Below, piece by piece: positions 10,978 to 22,935 of a DNA stretch of 64,000 nt. Every line of letters begins with the position of its first letter. Position 1 is the stretch's first letter. Source of the DNA: Diabrotica undecimpunctata (Eukaryota > Arthropoda > Insecta > Coleoptera > Chrysomelidae); contig NC_092808.1 of assembly GCF_040954645.1 (NCBI RefSeq), positions 19,163,383 through 19,227,382 of the forward strand, given 5' to 3'. The notes beneath the pieces are model-generated. The model did no database searches, was not told the origin of the DNA, and worked only from the letters and a program-made list of their open reading frames with translations. The position numbers and the translations under genes are program-made.

Positions 10978-12480
10978 TCGGAGAAAGGTTACAATTCCAA
11001 AGATTAAATCTATTTTTGCTTAAACATGAAATGTATGGATCGAATATTTTTAGTATACATATAGTATATAAAAATACGCATGGTAAGCAAACAAATATAT
11101 ATAAATAAATTAAATATTCTTTTAGAACAAAAGAGTATACAGACAACAATTCCGAAGTGACAATCAAAACATCAAAATAAACGTATTTTCAACGGAAATT
11201 CCCAATAAAAATAGTAAATTTTATAGTGTTTTCCCAAACAACGTAATATATATACACTTTGTTTGGTTTCTTTTGTCTTTATTCCTCCAATACGTTGAGA
11301 TTTTTGCAAAATTTAGCTTGAGGCTCCGCAAAAGATTCAACAACAATGTAATCCGCGTCCTAAACTGTCAAAATCCCGGAGAACTTTTCCCGTCGATTAA
11401 ATTTCGACAAAACCCCTTGGGGTGTTTTATCGCATCATACTATCTACCCAACAAAAGATACATTTACTGTTCTAGAAAATTTGTCAGTACATTGAGAGGG
11501 CAAATGGTGTCGATTGGGGTCTATTTATATATCGTCTGAACAGGATCGGCTCCATGTATTCGATGCCATTCCTTATGCGAGTGTCAATTTGTAAAACAAA
11601 TGCCCATTTATATATTTATTATAAAGAGATGATAATTTAATCTTTTAAAAAGAAAATTTATCAAGTTAACTTGACAATTTTAAACTATTTGCATATAGGG
11701 ATGCCCGTTTCACATTAAAAAATGTTTCTACAAAATGTCTCTCTTCACTTAAATTCAAGGTAAGAATGAAAAAGAGTAAATACTCTTATTATTTCGTTGT
11801 ATGTTTTGTCTTAACAGGTAATATTTCCATGAAAATTAGTTTTATAATAGTCGATGACGTATCCAGTATTTGGTATAAAATGAATGTATTATTATTATTT
11901 TTGTTTGAATTAATTTATCAACCGAAAAAAAAATGGGTAACAATCAAACTTTTTTATTGTATTACTAGTGATTTTGTTCGTCTATATGCGACGAGAGATC
12001 CAATCAATTGCCATCTATAGTCACTCCACTCAATTTTTTCTAAGGCTAGGATGACAACAAAATGATATTTTAGTCTGTTATACAACTTTCATAAAAAATA
12101 AGTCACTTTTTGAGAATCGCTCAACTTTTGCGTGAAGTCGTCTTATGAAATCGATCTACGTACAGAAACCAGCGTAGCTCTAGTTTGGCAAGTCATTTGT
12201 TGGGAAAGCTCGAGTTTTGTATTATATTTTTTACGTATCACCATTTACTCAACCAATATTTTAGGATCAACAAATTTTCAAAGGAATTAAAAATAAATTT
12301 TTAAAATAATAAACTTCTTGCATGTAGTAAACCAAGTAGACATGCATGTAAACCAAGCAAATATAAACTAACATAAAGCTTTAAATTATTTTGTTTAATA
12401 AACCTTGCCGTAAAATTACAGCAACCAACATTTTTGGCAATTTTTTACGAAAAAAATAATCGTATTATTAATTATATTAT
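10978..12480. other. AT-rich sequence with no recognisable gene
   Basis: No reading frame resembles a known protein and no terminal repeats were found. It probably holds old repeats or intergenic DNA. Confidence 0.4.
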
Positions 12481-12489
12481 TATGTAATT

Positions 12490-13575
12490 AATGTTATTCT
12501 TCTTCTTCTTCTCGTCCTGGGCCTTCCTTTTTTCCGCCATCCTACCTGCTTCCACTGTAACATCTTCTTTGTCGTTTTCGTGTCTTTTTGTCGCTGAACA
12601 TGTCCTAGCTTTGACTGGGATACATATTGACTATACATATTATATGGTTCTGTGTCATATTCATAAGCTTTCTCTTGTATTGTTCTAAGTATGAATATGT
12701 TGTCTGTAGTCGCTCTATTTGGTCTGAATCCATTTTGATAATCACTAATTATATTTTCGGATTACTCTGACAATCTAGTGTAGATAATGCCAGAAAGGAT
12801 TTTGTATATTACGTTTAGCAATGTAATTGGTCTGTAATTCTGGCATTCAGTCTTATCTCCTTTTTTATATATTGGCTGTATAAGACCAACTGCCCATTCC
12901 TCCGGCAGTTGCTCCTTGGTCCATACCAACTTTATCGGATGGATTCTTCTCCAGAGTTCGGCTCCTCCATATTTCAACAATTCTGCCTAAACTCCGTCCG
13001 TTCATGGCGCTTTACTGCTTTTTATATTCTTTATTATTTGAACTAATTCTTCATAACTCGGATTTTCAATCTGCTGCTCCGCCGTAAAATATATTGTCTC
13101 GTTTTGACCATTTCCATTGTCTTTAGGTTTCCTCAAAGTATTCTTTCCATCTTATTATCATTTTTTGTTTCTCTGTTACTAGTTCTCTGCCCTTGTCTTT
13201 GCATATTGTCAATCTTGGTCCAAATGACTGTGTGCTTTCTTTTATTCTTTTATCGAATTTTCTGGTCTCATGTCTGTTGTTGTGTTCTAGGATTTCTTGT
13301 ACTTGTTTTTTCAAAGCCTCTCTTTTTTTCTTCTGCATATTCTAGTCGCTTGTATTCTCTTTTCATTATAAATTTCTCTGCTATTTATTGTGTTTAGTTG
13401 AAGTTGGTTAAGCCTGGATAGCCTTTTTTCCTCTACTGCAGTTCTGCATTCATCATCTTATTGTTCCGCATTTCTTTTGCCTTTTGGCTGTTTTGACAGT
13501 TTCCTCTGCAGATTCCGTTATTATTGTTTTTAATTGTCTCCATTTTTCTTCTGCAGTATCTTCCACTCTGATTGA
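12490..13575 (-). pseudogene. LINE (endonuclease/RT family) fragment with TTC-repeat 3' end
   Basis: The left edge is TTCTTCTTCTTCTCGTCCTG, the complement of a GAA-type tail. Minus-strand RT pieces are LLKYGGAELWRRIHPIKL, KEQLPEEWAVGLIQPIYKKG, NYRPITLLNVIYKILSGI (12762..12980). Upstream linker sequence is KFDKRIKESTQSFGPRL (13123..13338). A related short piece sits at 22755-22930. The copy lacks the YADD core. Confidence 0.7.
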
Positions 13576-14255
13576 GTATTAATGTTATTACTATTATTAA
13601 TTAAACATTATCATTTCAAGAACAAAATATGATTGACTCAGTAGGTTTAAAAGCCAGTTGGTAGTTCAGATTTCATTCCTAGGTGTCGCTAGGAGTCCAG
13701 GACAAACTGCATTTGCAGACGTATCATCCTAGACTTTTATATAAATAGATAACATTTTTGTAGGTATGTAAGTAATTACTGATGAAGGCAGCAGTATTAG
13801 TACCAAGTTAATACGTACGGAAAATTATTCTAGCATCAAATACATATTACAAATCACTAAAAGAAGTTTGTATAGTCGGAAATCTCTAGCTGACAATGAC
13901 AACATTAAAAGAAACCAAATTGAATTCATATTAATAAGTGAAGGCATATAAAGGCATCAAAATAAGATATTCTAGCCAGCTTATTTCATTAGCCACATTA
14001 ATTCAAAAGCTAGGCATTTATATGCATATGTTATAATAATATATTTGACAGATTTGAAAATTCGACTTGAAATTCTTCTCCTGTCGATATACCTCTTGCC
14101 CTGGATGTTTCATTATATAATTAATCCACAAGGATAATTAATTTACTGTAATCGGCTGTATACCATAAATCACAAAAAAATTTAGTTAAAATATCAATTG
14201 TAAAAGTGTATATAAATAAATATATGTATATTTATAAAAGGGTATATTCATTTAA
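13576..14255. other. No recognisable gene
   Basis: AT-rich, no convincing open frame or repeat structure. Confidence 0.4.
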
Positions 14256-14340
14256 AAAGAAGAACCCTTTCGGGCTACATCACAGAACGTTTTCGGACTT
14301 ACCAGTCCATCATCAGTGCTGTTACAAGGTATACATATAA
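14256..14340. repeat. Interspersed repeat tail, possibly Penelope-like
   Basis: The minus strand reads CTGATGATGGACTGGTAAG, then a TCCGAAAACG-type phrase and GTAGCCCGAAAGGG. This DGATGATG...CGAAAACG pattern is common at ends of Penelope-like or SINE-like repeats. A comparable phrase occurs at 36285-36345. The family is not determined. Confidence 0.35.
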
Positions 14341-15770
14341 AGCCACTACCAGTAAAGCCACTAAATATATGGGTAAAAACCCTTTATATGTTATTAAATT
14401 TGTTATATATTACATCGTTGCTGATAAGTTTATATGATGTTAAAGTTTTAACTAGATTTACTTCATGGCAACGTAAAACTTCCAACTGGGGTTTTTGGCC
14501 CTGAGCCAACGTCTCTATATAGGTAGCAACTGAATTTCTATAGTCATTATATATTTTTCTTTTGCTCTTTTAATTGATTGAAAATTAAATATTAATTCTG
14601 CTTTGACAAAGTTATAAGAACCTTGAGATGTTGATTTTTCTAATGTTACAGCTGACCCTTCGCTCTCTTTTAAAAGTAGAAAACATTGATTCTATACCTT
14701 GAGACTCTCTATTCAATTGTTCAAATATTTATGCATCTAGTGCTGATATTCCAGGGGGTGTAAATGTGCAGCCATACTTTACAGGTGCAATCTCATTTTT
14801 CGTTTTGCGAATATATTTCATTTTCTTCCCCAATTAAAAATATTCGAAGATTTGGGCGCACAATATTGCATTATTGTGAAATTTTTGGAAATAAAAATGT
14901 ATATTTCTTTCTGACTATTCTCTACTTATAATGCATTTGTAAAATTATCATAATTATAGTAAAAATCTTTTTATGAATAATTGATATTATCGATATTTTT
15001 TACAAACTGTTGTAATGGTCCAGTCCGTCCCTGCTCACATGGTCCACGTTTTTGTGCGGTGTGCCCTGCAAATTAGGGCTCCAGTTGATGATTTCGTTAA
15101 AGGACGATCAACCATGAATAACTGCCGCCATGTTGGTCTATATAAAGTGAATTACGGACAAAAAAGAGGGGATACATAAGCGAGGGCACTAGGAGAACAG
15201 ATTTTCAAGTGGTTATTGTTAGAAAAAACCAGCTGTTGGGGTTGTTTTTACTGCATGTTAGGTTTTTGTATATGTGTTAAGAACAATAGGTGTTTAAAAG
15301 AAAATGGCGACATGGCTGTTTGCTGATGCCACGCTTATCTAAAGTGGACGACGATCTACAATACGATACAAAAAGCAATTTAACAAGATACTTAAAGGAA
15401 TAATTTTTTTAAGTATTACATAAGATTTGATAGGTATTTTGTGTGAATTAATATAGGAAATCGAGCATCTGGGATCGGGAATGGAGCATAATGGAATAGT
15501 CAAGATTGTAAAAGGCAGAGAGGATTGAAAGGAACCATTAAAAATCGTTAAGATCATAGAATTAAATCATAGAAATGACAAAACAGTTGCTTATCAGAAC
15601 CGCAAATATTATAAACATAACTCAGTAAACACATGTCATAGATCTAACGGAATAGAAAAATATCTCTATATTTGCTTAAGGTAGAATTAAGACACTTAAA
15701 CTAAAATTCAAGAGAGACGAATTATTCTGTGAAGAAGACTATAGTTAATAGTTATTTAACCAACAAGAAG
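14341..15770. other. No gene seen; one promoter-like stretch
   Basis: Mostly AT-rich and featureless. Around 15010-15260 the base composition is more balanced and TCTATATAAAG (about 15137) resembles a TATA box. That would fit a solo LTR or a promoter, but no paired LTR or primer-binding site was found. Confidence 0.3.
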
Positions 15771-15842
15771 GGCGATTAACAATTGAGATATTTTAACGCG
15801 TGAGCGGAGCGAGCGCGTTAATGTTCGAGATTGTTAATCGCC
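15771..15842. repeat. Strong hairpin next to the Crypton relic
   Basis: The arm GGCGATTAACAAT (15771) pairs with ATTGTTAATCGCC (ending 15842), and the inner TTAACGCG pairs with CGCGTTAA, around a loop TGAGCGGAGCGAG. The structure lies just beyond the 3' side of the minus-strand recombinase and may be an element terminus or recombination site. Confidence 0.6.
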
Positions 15843-15970
15843 ATTTTAATTCACGAGTTCGATACAAAACTTTTCCGTCGACCGTACTTTTCAGAAATAA
15901 AGATATCTTAGTTTAAATTTTTATTTACTTAGCGATAAACAACAATTTTTTCAGCTTTCATTAACTTTAT

Positions 15971-16680
15971 TCAAAGTCTAATTTTCCTTAGTGGTAGTTT
16001 TATTATTGTAAACATTGATATTCGAAATAGTACAATTACTGAAATTAAAGGAAGGTATTGATAAATGATTATCTGCTGTATAGCATTTTGAAAATTTATA
16101 TTTAAGTCTTCTTGGACCTCTGTAAATTCTGTGATAGAAGAAGAAGCGGTGGTGCTGAAGGAAGTACTTTGACAAGGTTTAGTGGTATTTTGTCCCAAGA
16201 GTTTTTCAGCCGTCTCAAGTTTATTCTGCATAGAATTATCTATATAACCTTCTGCTACAGCAGTCGATTTCCAGCCACCTAGTCTTTTAATAGCTGAAAA
16301 GTACACAAATGGCACCACTGTCACACAGTATTGAGGCAGAGGAACGTCTAAAACAATGCCCAGTGTAGAGATGCGGGTGCTCTAATTTTAAGAATTTAGC
16401 AATAACGGAAGGAATTTTGGAAAACGTGTTTATGCCAACTGGCTGTCTGGAACATTTGTTCATGTGTGTGGAACATAGTTTTTGATCACATTGAGAATGG
16501 TATTTGCTTCGTTATCTACTATGTTAAATATTCTATTTGTGTGTGTTTTTGATACTTTTATTGTGACAAGAAACTTTGACCCCAAGTCTTGAACGTTATT
16601 TGTTTCCAATTTCAATAGTTCGTCCTTTCTTAACGCACTTGATGACACTCTTAATGACTGTCTCCCTAGCTGTTTAAGTA
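15971..16680 (-). pseudogene. Crypton tyrosine recombinase fragment
   Basis: The minus strand encodes the C-terminal catalytic half of a tyrosine recombinase of insect Crypton type. In order: SALRKDELLKLETNNVQDLG (contains the first catalytic Arg), KVSKTHTNRIFNIVDNEA, LYTGHCFRRSSASILCDSGA (the HxxR motif), then IKRLGGWKSTAVAEGYIDNS (the GGW and nucleophile Tyr in EGYI). Frames change between the second and last blocks, so it is broken. The N-terminal half is missing; the homology stops near 16680 where a LINE 3' tail (AATAG repeats) begins. Confidence 0.82.
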
Positions 16681-16694
16681 AATAACTTATTAAC

Positions 16695-17990
16695 ATTAAA
16701 TATAGAATAGAATAGAATAGAATAGAAATATGCTTTATTGTCACTGAAAATTTTACAATTTTATGGACAAAGCTCATAAAAATTCAGAAAAATAACAATA
16801 ACAATATCACAAAATAAAAGATAATAAAATACACAATCCACTGCAAAATTTAAATAAAATGCAAATTGAACTAATAAGTTTAAGTTGCTGCATGTGATAC
16901 AAAAATATATATAAAAATACTTTAGTTAGGTACTTGTACATAAAGGTACTGCAATTTCTTAGTTATTCGTTAAGATACTCTTCCACTGAATAATATAGTC
17001 TTCAGATAGATAGGCTTTTGCCAATTTACGGAACTTAAGAAAAGAAGTTGTACATTTAAGTTGCAAAGGGAGATGGTTGTATAATTTTTTTGCCGAATAT
17101 AATATAGATTTCTTTATTAACTCAGTAAATAGGATCGGTAAATACACATCAAAGGTTGAATTTCTGGAGGAGTAGTCATGATTAGGTCTTGCTAGAAAAC
17201 ATGTAGATGTTTACTAATGAAGCAAACAGTTTCTAAAATATATAAAGAGGGAAGAGTTAAAATCCCGTGATTTTTGAAGTAGCTTCTGCAATGTGTTATT
17301 CTACTGAGGCCAAAAAGATACCGTATTGCTCTTTTTTGCAATTTAAAAATAATATCAGATTGGGCAGCTGTACTAGAACTCTAAAAAGGAATACCATATC
17401 GAAGATGAGACTCGAACAAGGAAAAATATGTTATTTTGGAAGATGCTAAATTAATTTCTTTCGAAACAGATCTTATTACATAGCAGGCTGAGGCTAATTT
17501 CTTATTGAACAAATTGATATGAAGGGACCATTAAAGGTTGCTGTTTATAAAAATTCCAAGAAATTTTATAGAATCAACGAAACTGATCTGACTGTTATTA
17601 AGAAGCAAGGGTTGAATCCACGTTAAAAGAGAGTAAATTAGAATCGAACCCGGTTTTAGCTTAAGTAAATCAGAAGTTATAGTTGCGTGAAGTGTTACAA
17701 TATTAGAGTTCCTCCAGGTGATACTGTTCCATCCATTGTTAAGTTAGTGATATCATTTATAAAGATAAGGAAAAGTAGAGGACCAATACTGAACCTTAAT
17801 TAGTTGTTTCCTGTTCCTCAAGTAAGATTAGAGCCAATTCAAAAAATACCTCGAATTCCGTAGAAATTTAGTTTTTTTATTAATGCTGTTGCTAATGCAA
17901 CTGCACCATCCCAATCACTGTTAAATATATCCTTTTAGAATACCAAACATACATCAACCAAAGAAGAAAAAACAACTTGAATACCAACCT
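16695..17990 (-). pseudogene. LINE with AATAG-repeat 3' end (CR1/Jockey-like RT)
   Basis: The left edge is four or five copies of AATAG, i.e. CTATT on the element strand, followed by 3'UTR-like sequence. The minus strand encodes the C-terminus (KSILYSAKKLYNHLPLQLK, 16959..17147), thumb sequence with SIKFLGIFI near 17555, and the RT palm FSIGPLLFLIFINDITNL near 17760. The frame is interrupted repeatedly and the 5' part is missing. Confidence 0.65.
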
Positions 17991-17999
17991 GAAGGATCT

Positions 18000-19140
18000 A
18001 CTAAGCTGCCAGTTCAATTAAGTATTAAAATATTTACAAGACATTAAATTTTGCAATATTTAAAATAATATAATTGTATACTTCGTGAAAAATTGTAATT
18101 TGTGTTGTACCCCTGCTAATAATTGTCAGTAATTGATGTAAGGGATACTTTTGTTTCAAAATTTAAAAAAAATACTTATTTTCAACATTCCTAATAGTTT
18201 TTGTATATTCTTCAACATTTTTAGTATGCAATGTAGAATTTCCCGTCCAAAGATTTATTAAAGAATTCATAAAGAAGGAACTAATAAACTATTATCCACC
18301 GACACACTTCATTAGTATGGAGGTCACCAAAAATTAACTGCAGCGTTGAATTCCGTTAACAAAACTGACAATAATTAAGTCTTAATAATAATCCGATGAC
18401 TGGAAATTTCTTGTGTGTAGATTTGCATCGTTAAATAAATATTTTTCATCAATAGCTTACATATGAAAATCAATAGCTTTCTACTGATCATTAATCATTC
18501 GAGGTAAAAATATAATTATAATAATTATCCTAGAATAGTGATTATGTAATAATTAACGTGCAAAATATTATGCATTTATGAAACTTTTATATGTTTGTGT
18601 ACAAAAGGATTATTGTGTGATTGACGTTTCTTCGATTGGGAAACTTATTAATGGAAATAGAAAACACAATAGATAATTATTGGCGACTTTATTTCACTGA
18701 CTCATCGTAGTTTCTTTCCAATACAACTTGCATGTGCCTATATGGTATAAAGTCATACTGCGATCTGTGATATACATTATATTTTCACTTTGCTTGCTGC
18801 TTTGTTAAAAAATTATCAGTGATTATATCAGGTCTTAATATAACTCCGTGATGTTAGTACTTCATACAGTGAATTGATACAAAACAATTACAGTCTATTC
18901 CATCAATGGGTAACTTTTCTAGCGATAATAATAAATTCTCTCAGTGTTCTAGTTTGTAATGGTATAATTTAAAATGAAAACAACATACACTTTCTTAAAG
19001 ATTGTTTGTAATAAAAAAATGTTATCTTACAGTTTTAGCCACCATTAGATTCAAACTCATAATTACTGTCGTTGCTATCTTTGTTGGGATCGTACATGGT
19101 AAGGTACATTCACAAATACAGTACCTTGACTTATGCATAT
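18000..19140. other. No recognisable gene
   Basis: Very AT-rich sequence. No protein-like frame, no terminal repeats and no tRNA-like structure seen. Confidence 0.4.
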
Positions 19141-22100
19141 TTTTTTTATTTACATAAAGTACCTCGACAACTATGGCCATTGGTACAGGAACAATAATAT
19201 ATAATAAATAATGATAACAAATAATAATTATATCACCTTAACTAATGTCTATTAGATTAAATCTTCTGGTAAAGTTTAGCTTTTTATAGAAACTGTATAG
19301 TTTTTATGATCTCTGTAGGGTTATTGAGCATCTCTTTAAGAGTAGGTTTCAAGTCCAGTACTTTATACAGGTTGGTGAATTGTTTGCAGTCGCTGAGGAT
19401 GTGTTTTCTTCTCTTCTTCTTCAAGTGCCATCTTCGTTCCGAAGGTTGGCCATCATCAGGGCTATACGTATTTTCGAAACTGCTGACCGAAACAATTCGT
19501 TGCTGCTACAGCTATACCATTCCCGTAGATTCTTTAGCCAGGAGTTTCGTCTTCTTCCTATGGACCTTTTTCCTGCTATTTTCCCGTGCATAATTATTCG
19601 AAGCAGTTCGTATCTTTCGCCTCTTGTAATGAGTCCCAAGTATTGCAGTTTTCGTTTTTTGACCGTAAATATGACTTCCTTTTCTTTATTCATTCTTCTC
19701 AAGACCTCGATATTTGTGACTCTCTCGGTCCATGATATTCTCAGGATTCTGCGATACATCCACAGTTCAAATGCCTCTAATTTTTTGGTATCAATCTTTT
19801 TCAACGTCCATGACTCCATTCCGTAGAACAGCACAGAAAGTACGTAACATCTCATCAGGCGAAGTTTCATTTCAAGGCTCAAATCTCTTCCGCAGAACAC
19901 TCTCTTCATTTTAGTGAATATGGATCTGGCTTTTTCTATTCTTATTTTGATTTCTGCTGAGCTATCGTTGTCTTCATTTATAAAGTGCCTAAATATTTGT
20001 GTTTGCTAACTCGATCGATAATTTCATTGTGTAAATATAAATTTTGGACATTTTGTGTTGATTTCGATATTACCATAAATTTAGTTTTCTTTATGTTCAA
20101 AGATAGTCCATATTCTTCGCTGCAGTCTGCTATCTTATTCACCAATGTCTGTAGCTCTTCAAGTGTTTCTGCGATCAGAACGGTGTCGTCGGCAAATTTC
20201 AGATTGTTTAATCTAACACCATTTATTTTAGTACTTACGGATTGCTCAGAGAGTGTTCTATTCATTACGTCTTCGGAATAGAGATTAAACAGGGTTAGTG
20301 ACAGTATACACCCTTGTCTCACACCTCGCTTTATTTCAATTTCTTCAGTGCTACTTCTCTACTCTCACTACTGCTTTCTGATTGTAGTACATATTTGCTA
20401 TTAGTCGGATGTCTCGTTTATCTAAATTCTTTTCTGTCAGGAGTCTGATTAGGTGATCATGCCGCACTTTATCAAAGGCCTTGTTGTAATCTATAAAACA
20501 CATGAATACATCTTGATTTATGTCAAGACATTTTTGAGACATAACGTTCAGTGCAAACAACGCCTCTCTTGTTCCAACGTTCCAAGTCCATTTCGGAATC
20601 CAAACTGGGTATTACTGATGTCCATTTCCAGTTTTCTGTGTATTCTAGAGTGTATAATTTTCAGAAATATTTTCAGTACATGGCTCATCAGACTGATTGT
20701 ACGGTAATCAATACATTGTTTGGCATTTATCTTTTTTGGTATAATAACAAAGGTGGATAAAAGCCATTCTTGTGGTATTTTTCCTGATGTATAAATGATA
20801 TTGAAAAGTTCAACTAAAATGTGAATCGAGTCTTTTTCTATTAGTTTAAGGATTTCCGTTGGTATTTCATCTAGACCTGGGGCTTTACCATTTTTCATTC
20901 TTTTTAGTGCGTACATTACTTCTTCTTCCGTTATTTCTGGACCTTCGTCTCCTTGTATGTTACTTAGCTCAGATTGTTGTCTATCATCTGCTAAGAGTTC
21001 TTCAATATAGTTTTTCCATGTCTTCGACTGTTCTTCTAGTTCTGTTATTATGTTTCCGTTGACATTATACAGGGTATTTGGCTGCTTACGTTTTTGTGTA
21101 CCTGCAAGTTCTTTCACTTTTTTATGTGGATGTGTTTTACAGTCAGGTAAATATTACAATGATGACAAGTTGGACGAGTTATAGAAGATATCAATAAACC
21201 ATGGGTAAGTTTGATGTGGTTGATTCGGAGTATTCCAGTAAGGGATGCTTCTCTTCTAGTTAGAAAGTCTAGGGAGAGATGAGCAATGAACGGTTAGAGT
21301 TCATGAAGAGTTGTTTTGCTATTTTTCCATAAGTGTTGCCAAGAGTTTGAGAGCGTTAGCTAGTTGAATTAAGGTGACTCCAGTACTATGGTTGGTAGCT
21401 TCTTTGGCAAAATGATCTGCTGTTTTATAACCAGTAATTCCAGTATGAGAAGGCAGCCATATGAGAGAGACTGTTACATCGTGAGCAGAGAGATTTTGGT
21501 ATATGTTATGAATGTTTTGAACTAATGGGTGGTCAGTGAAATTTGTATTGACTGAATGGATAGATGAAAGGGAATCTGAATAAATGGCAATGTGTCTGTT
21601 TTGATGAGAGGCATTTAAAAGCTAACAAACAGAATACTATATAGTTCACCTGTGTAAATACTGCATGTTAAGGGTAACCGAGATGATCTTACAAGTTCAT
21701 GTTTAGTGGTTACTGCACAGCTAACACCAGTGGCAGTTTGAGAAGCATCGCCATAGAGAAAAGTTCAGAGATTTGATTCTTCCAATTTAATCTGAAGTCA
21801 AATATCAAACCCAGAATTTTACATCGATTAACAATAGAAAGTGGAAAATTTTGAATAAAATTTGGGGTAAGGGAGTGAAGGTCCTCCTGGAAAATGTTAT
21901 TAATTTAGTTTTGCTCTGAGACAGTGGTAATCCTAGTTCGTTAGATTTGTCGTGAAGTAGGTTTACTGCACTTTATAAATTTACATGTGGTGGGGACAGA
22001 TTTACCATGGCAGTAAATGATTAGCTCATCAGCGTATTGAACATACTTGAAGGAAGCAGGGAAGGACCTGCAAATTTCGTTGATTGCAAGAATAAATAGA

Positions 22101-22740
22101 GTTGAACTTAATACAGATCCTTGAGGCACACCTTGATTTTGAGGAATAAATTTGAGAAAGTTTACCATTGGCAAGGACTTTAAAGGTTCTTCCAGTTAGA
22201 AAGTTTTTTTACAAATGAGAGAATATTACCATCTAAATTATAGTAGGAGGAGAGTTTGTCAATTATTGATTTTCTGGAGATTAAATCAAATGCAACTTAA
22301 GTGTCAAATATAGCTGTTACGACATCTTGTTGATTGTTGATTTCTTGAAAAATGTGTGTTTGAAGAAGAATAAGGTTATCAAGAGTTATCAAGGTTTTCA
22401 AGGAACCAAAGGAATCTATAGAGTTATAGAGGGTTGGTCAGATCTTTTAGTTGGAATGATTATAGAATTGCGCAAAATATCTGGAAATTTATATTTGTTC
22501 CAGTTAAGGTTATAAATTTCAAGAAGTTTGGAGAGAGAGATGTTTCAGTTCATGTAGGATAAACGGGCGTTCATAAACGTGACATCGTATGGAGTTGACG
22601 AGAAGTTGGTGAAAGATTGAGTGTGTAAAGGACTGGGAGGGGAAATCATATTACTTTTATTGAATTTGTCTTCAAAATAATTAGCGAGTTTCCAGTTTCA
22701 TCTGCATTGAGTTGTGTCAATCGCTAATAATAGATAATAT
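19140..22740 (-). mobile_element. I-clade-like LINE, 3' part, split by a later LINE
   Basis: The 3'UTR at 19145-19185 reads CCAATGGCCATAGTTGTCGA on the element strand, followed by an A-rich tail. The C-terminal Cys/His segment is cut: SSITRPTCHHCNIYLTVKHI lies at about 21125-21190 and HILSDCKQFTNL resumes at about 19370-19405. RNase H-like sequence is at 21300-21740 (YTGELYSI, IAIYSDSLSSIHSV, SLIWLPSHTGITG). RT is at 21941..22174 (NQGVPQGSVLSSTLFILAIN, YVQYADELIIYCHG, with ADD changed to ADE). Linker remnants reach about 22720. It has many stops and is dead. Confidence 0.78.
19408..21127 (-). mobile_element. 5'-truncated LINE inserted in the I-like LINE, 11-bp duplication
   Basis: GGATGTGTTTT is repeated at 19397..19407 and 21128..21138, directly at the break in the host LINE. 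The insert ends (left) in TTCTTCTCTTCTTCTTC, the family's GAA tail. Its minus-strand protein is nearly continuous: EEEVMYALKRMKNGKAPGLD, IPQEWLLSTFVIIPKK, CFIDYNKAFDKVRHDHLIRL, GVRQGCILS, LKFADDTVLIAETLEEL, KHKYLGT, MKLRLMRCYVLSVLFYGMES, then GRRRNSWLKNLREW and KIRIALMMANLRNEDGT at the end. Only a few stops and frameshifts interrupt it. The endonuclease is absent. Confidence 0.88.
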
Positions 22741-22749
22741 TATAGATAA

Positions 22750-22935
22750 CACAAAAAAGAATTTTGTATACTACATTTAGCAATATAATATCATTCCTCC
22801 GGCAATTGCTCCTTTGTCCATATTAATGTTATTAGATCATTCTTTTCCACCGTTCAGATTCTTCATTTTTTAATACTTCTGCAGAAACTCCATCCGTCGC
22901 TGGCGATTTTACGTTTTCCTTAAAGTATTCTCTCT
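22750..22935 (-). pseudogene. Short LINE fragment related to 12490-13575
   Basis: The minus strand reads a broken version of the same region as the 12.8-kb copy, including LIWTKEQLPEE. It contains only the start of the RT domain. Confidence 0.55.

Noticed and set aside
15010..15260. TATA-like TCTATATAAAG with balanced composition, possible LTR
   Set aside because: No second LTR, primer-binding site or retroviral-type coding sequence nearby.
17641..17654. Sequence whose complement, CCGGGTTCGATTC, looks like a tRNA B box
   Set aside because: It lies inside LINE thumb coding sequence on the minus strand and no A box or cloverleaf is found at the right distance.
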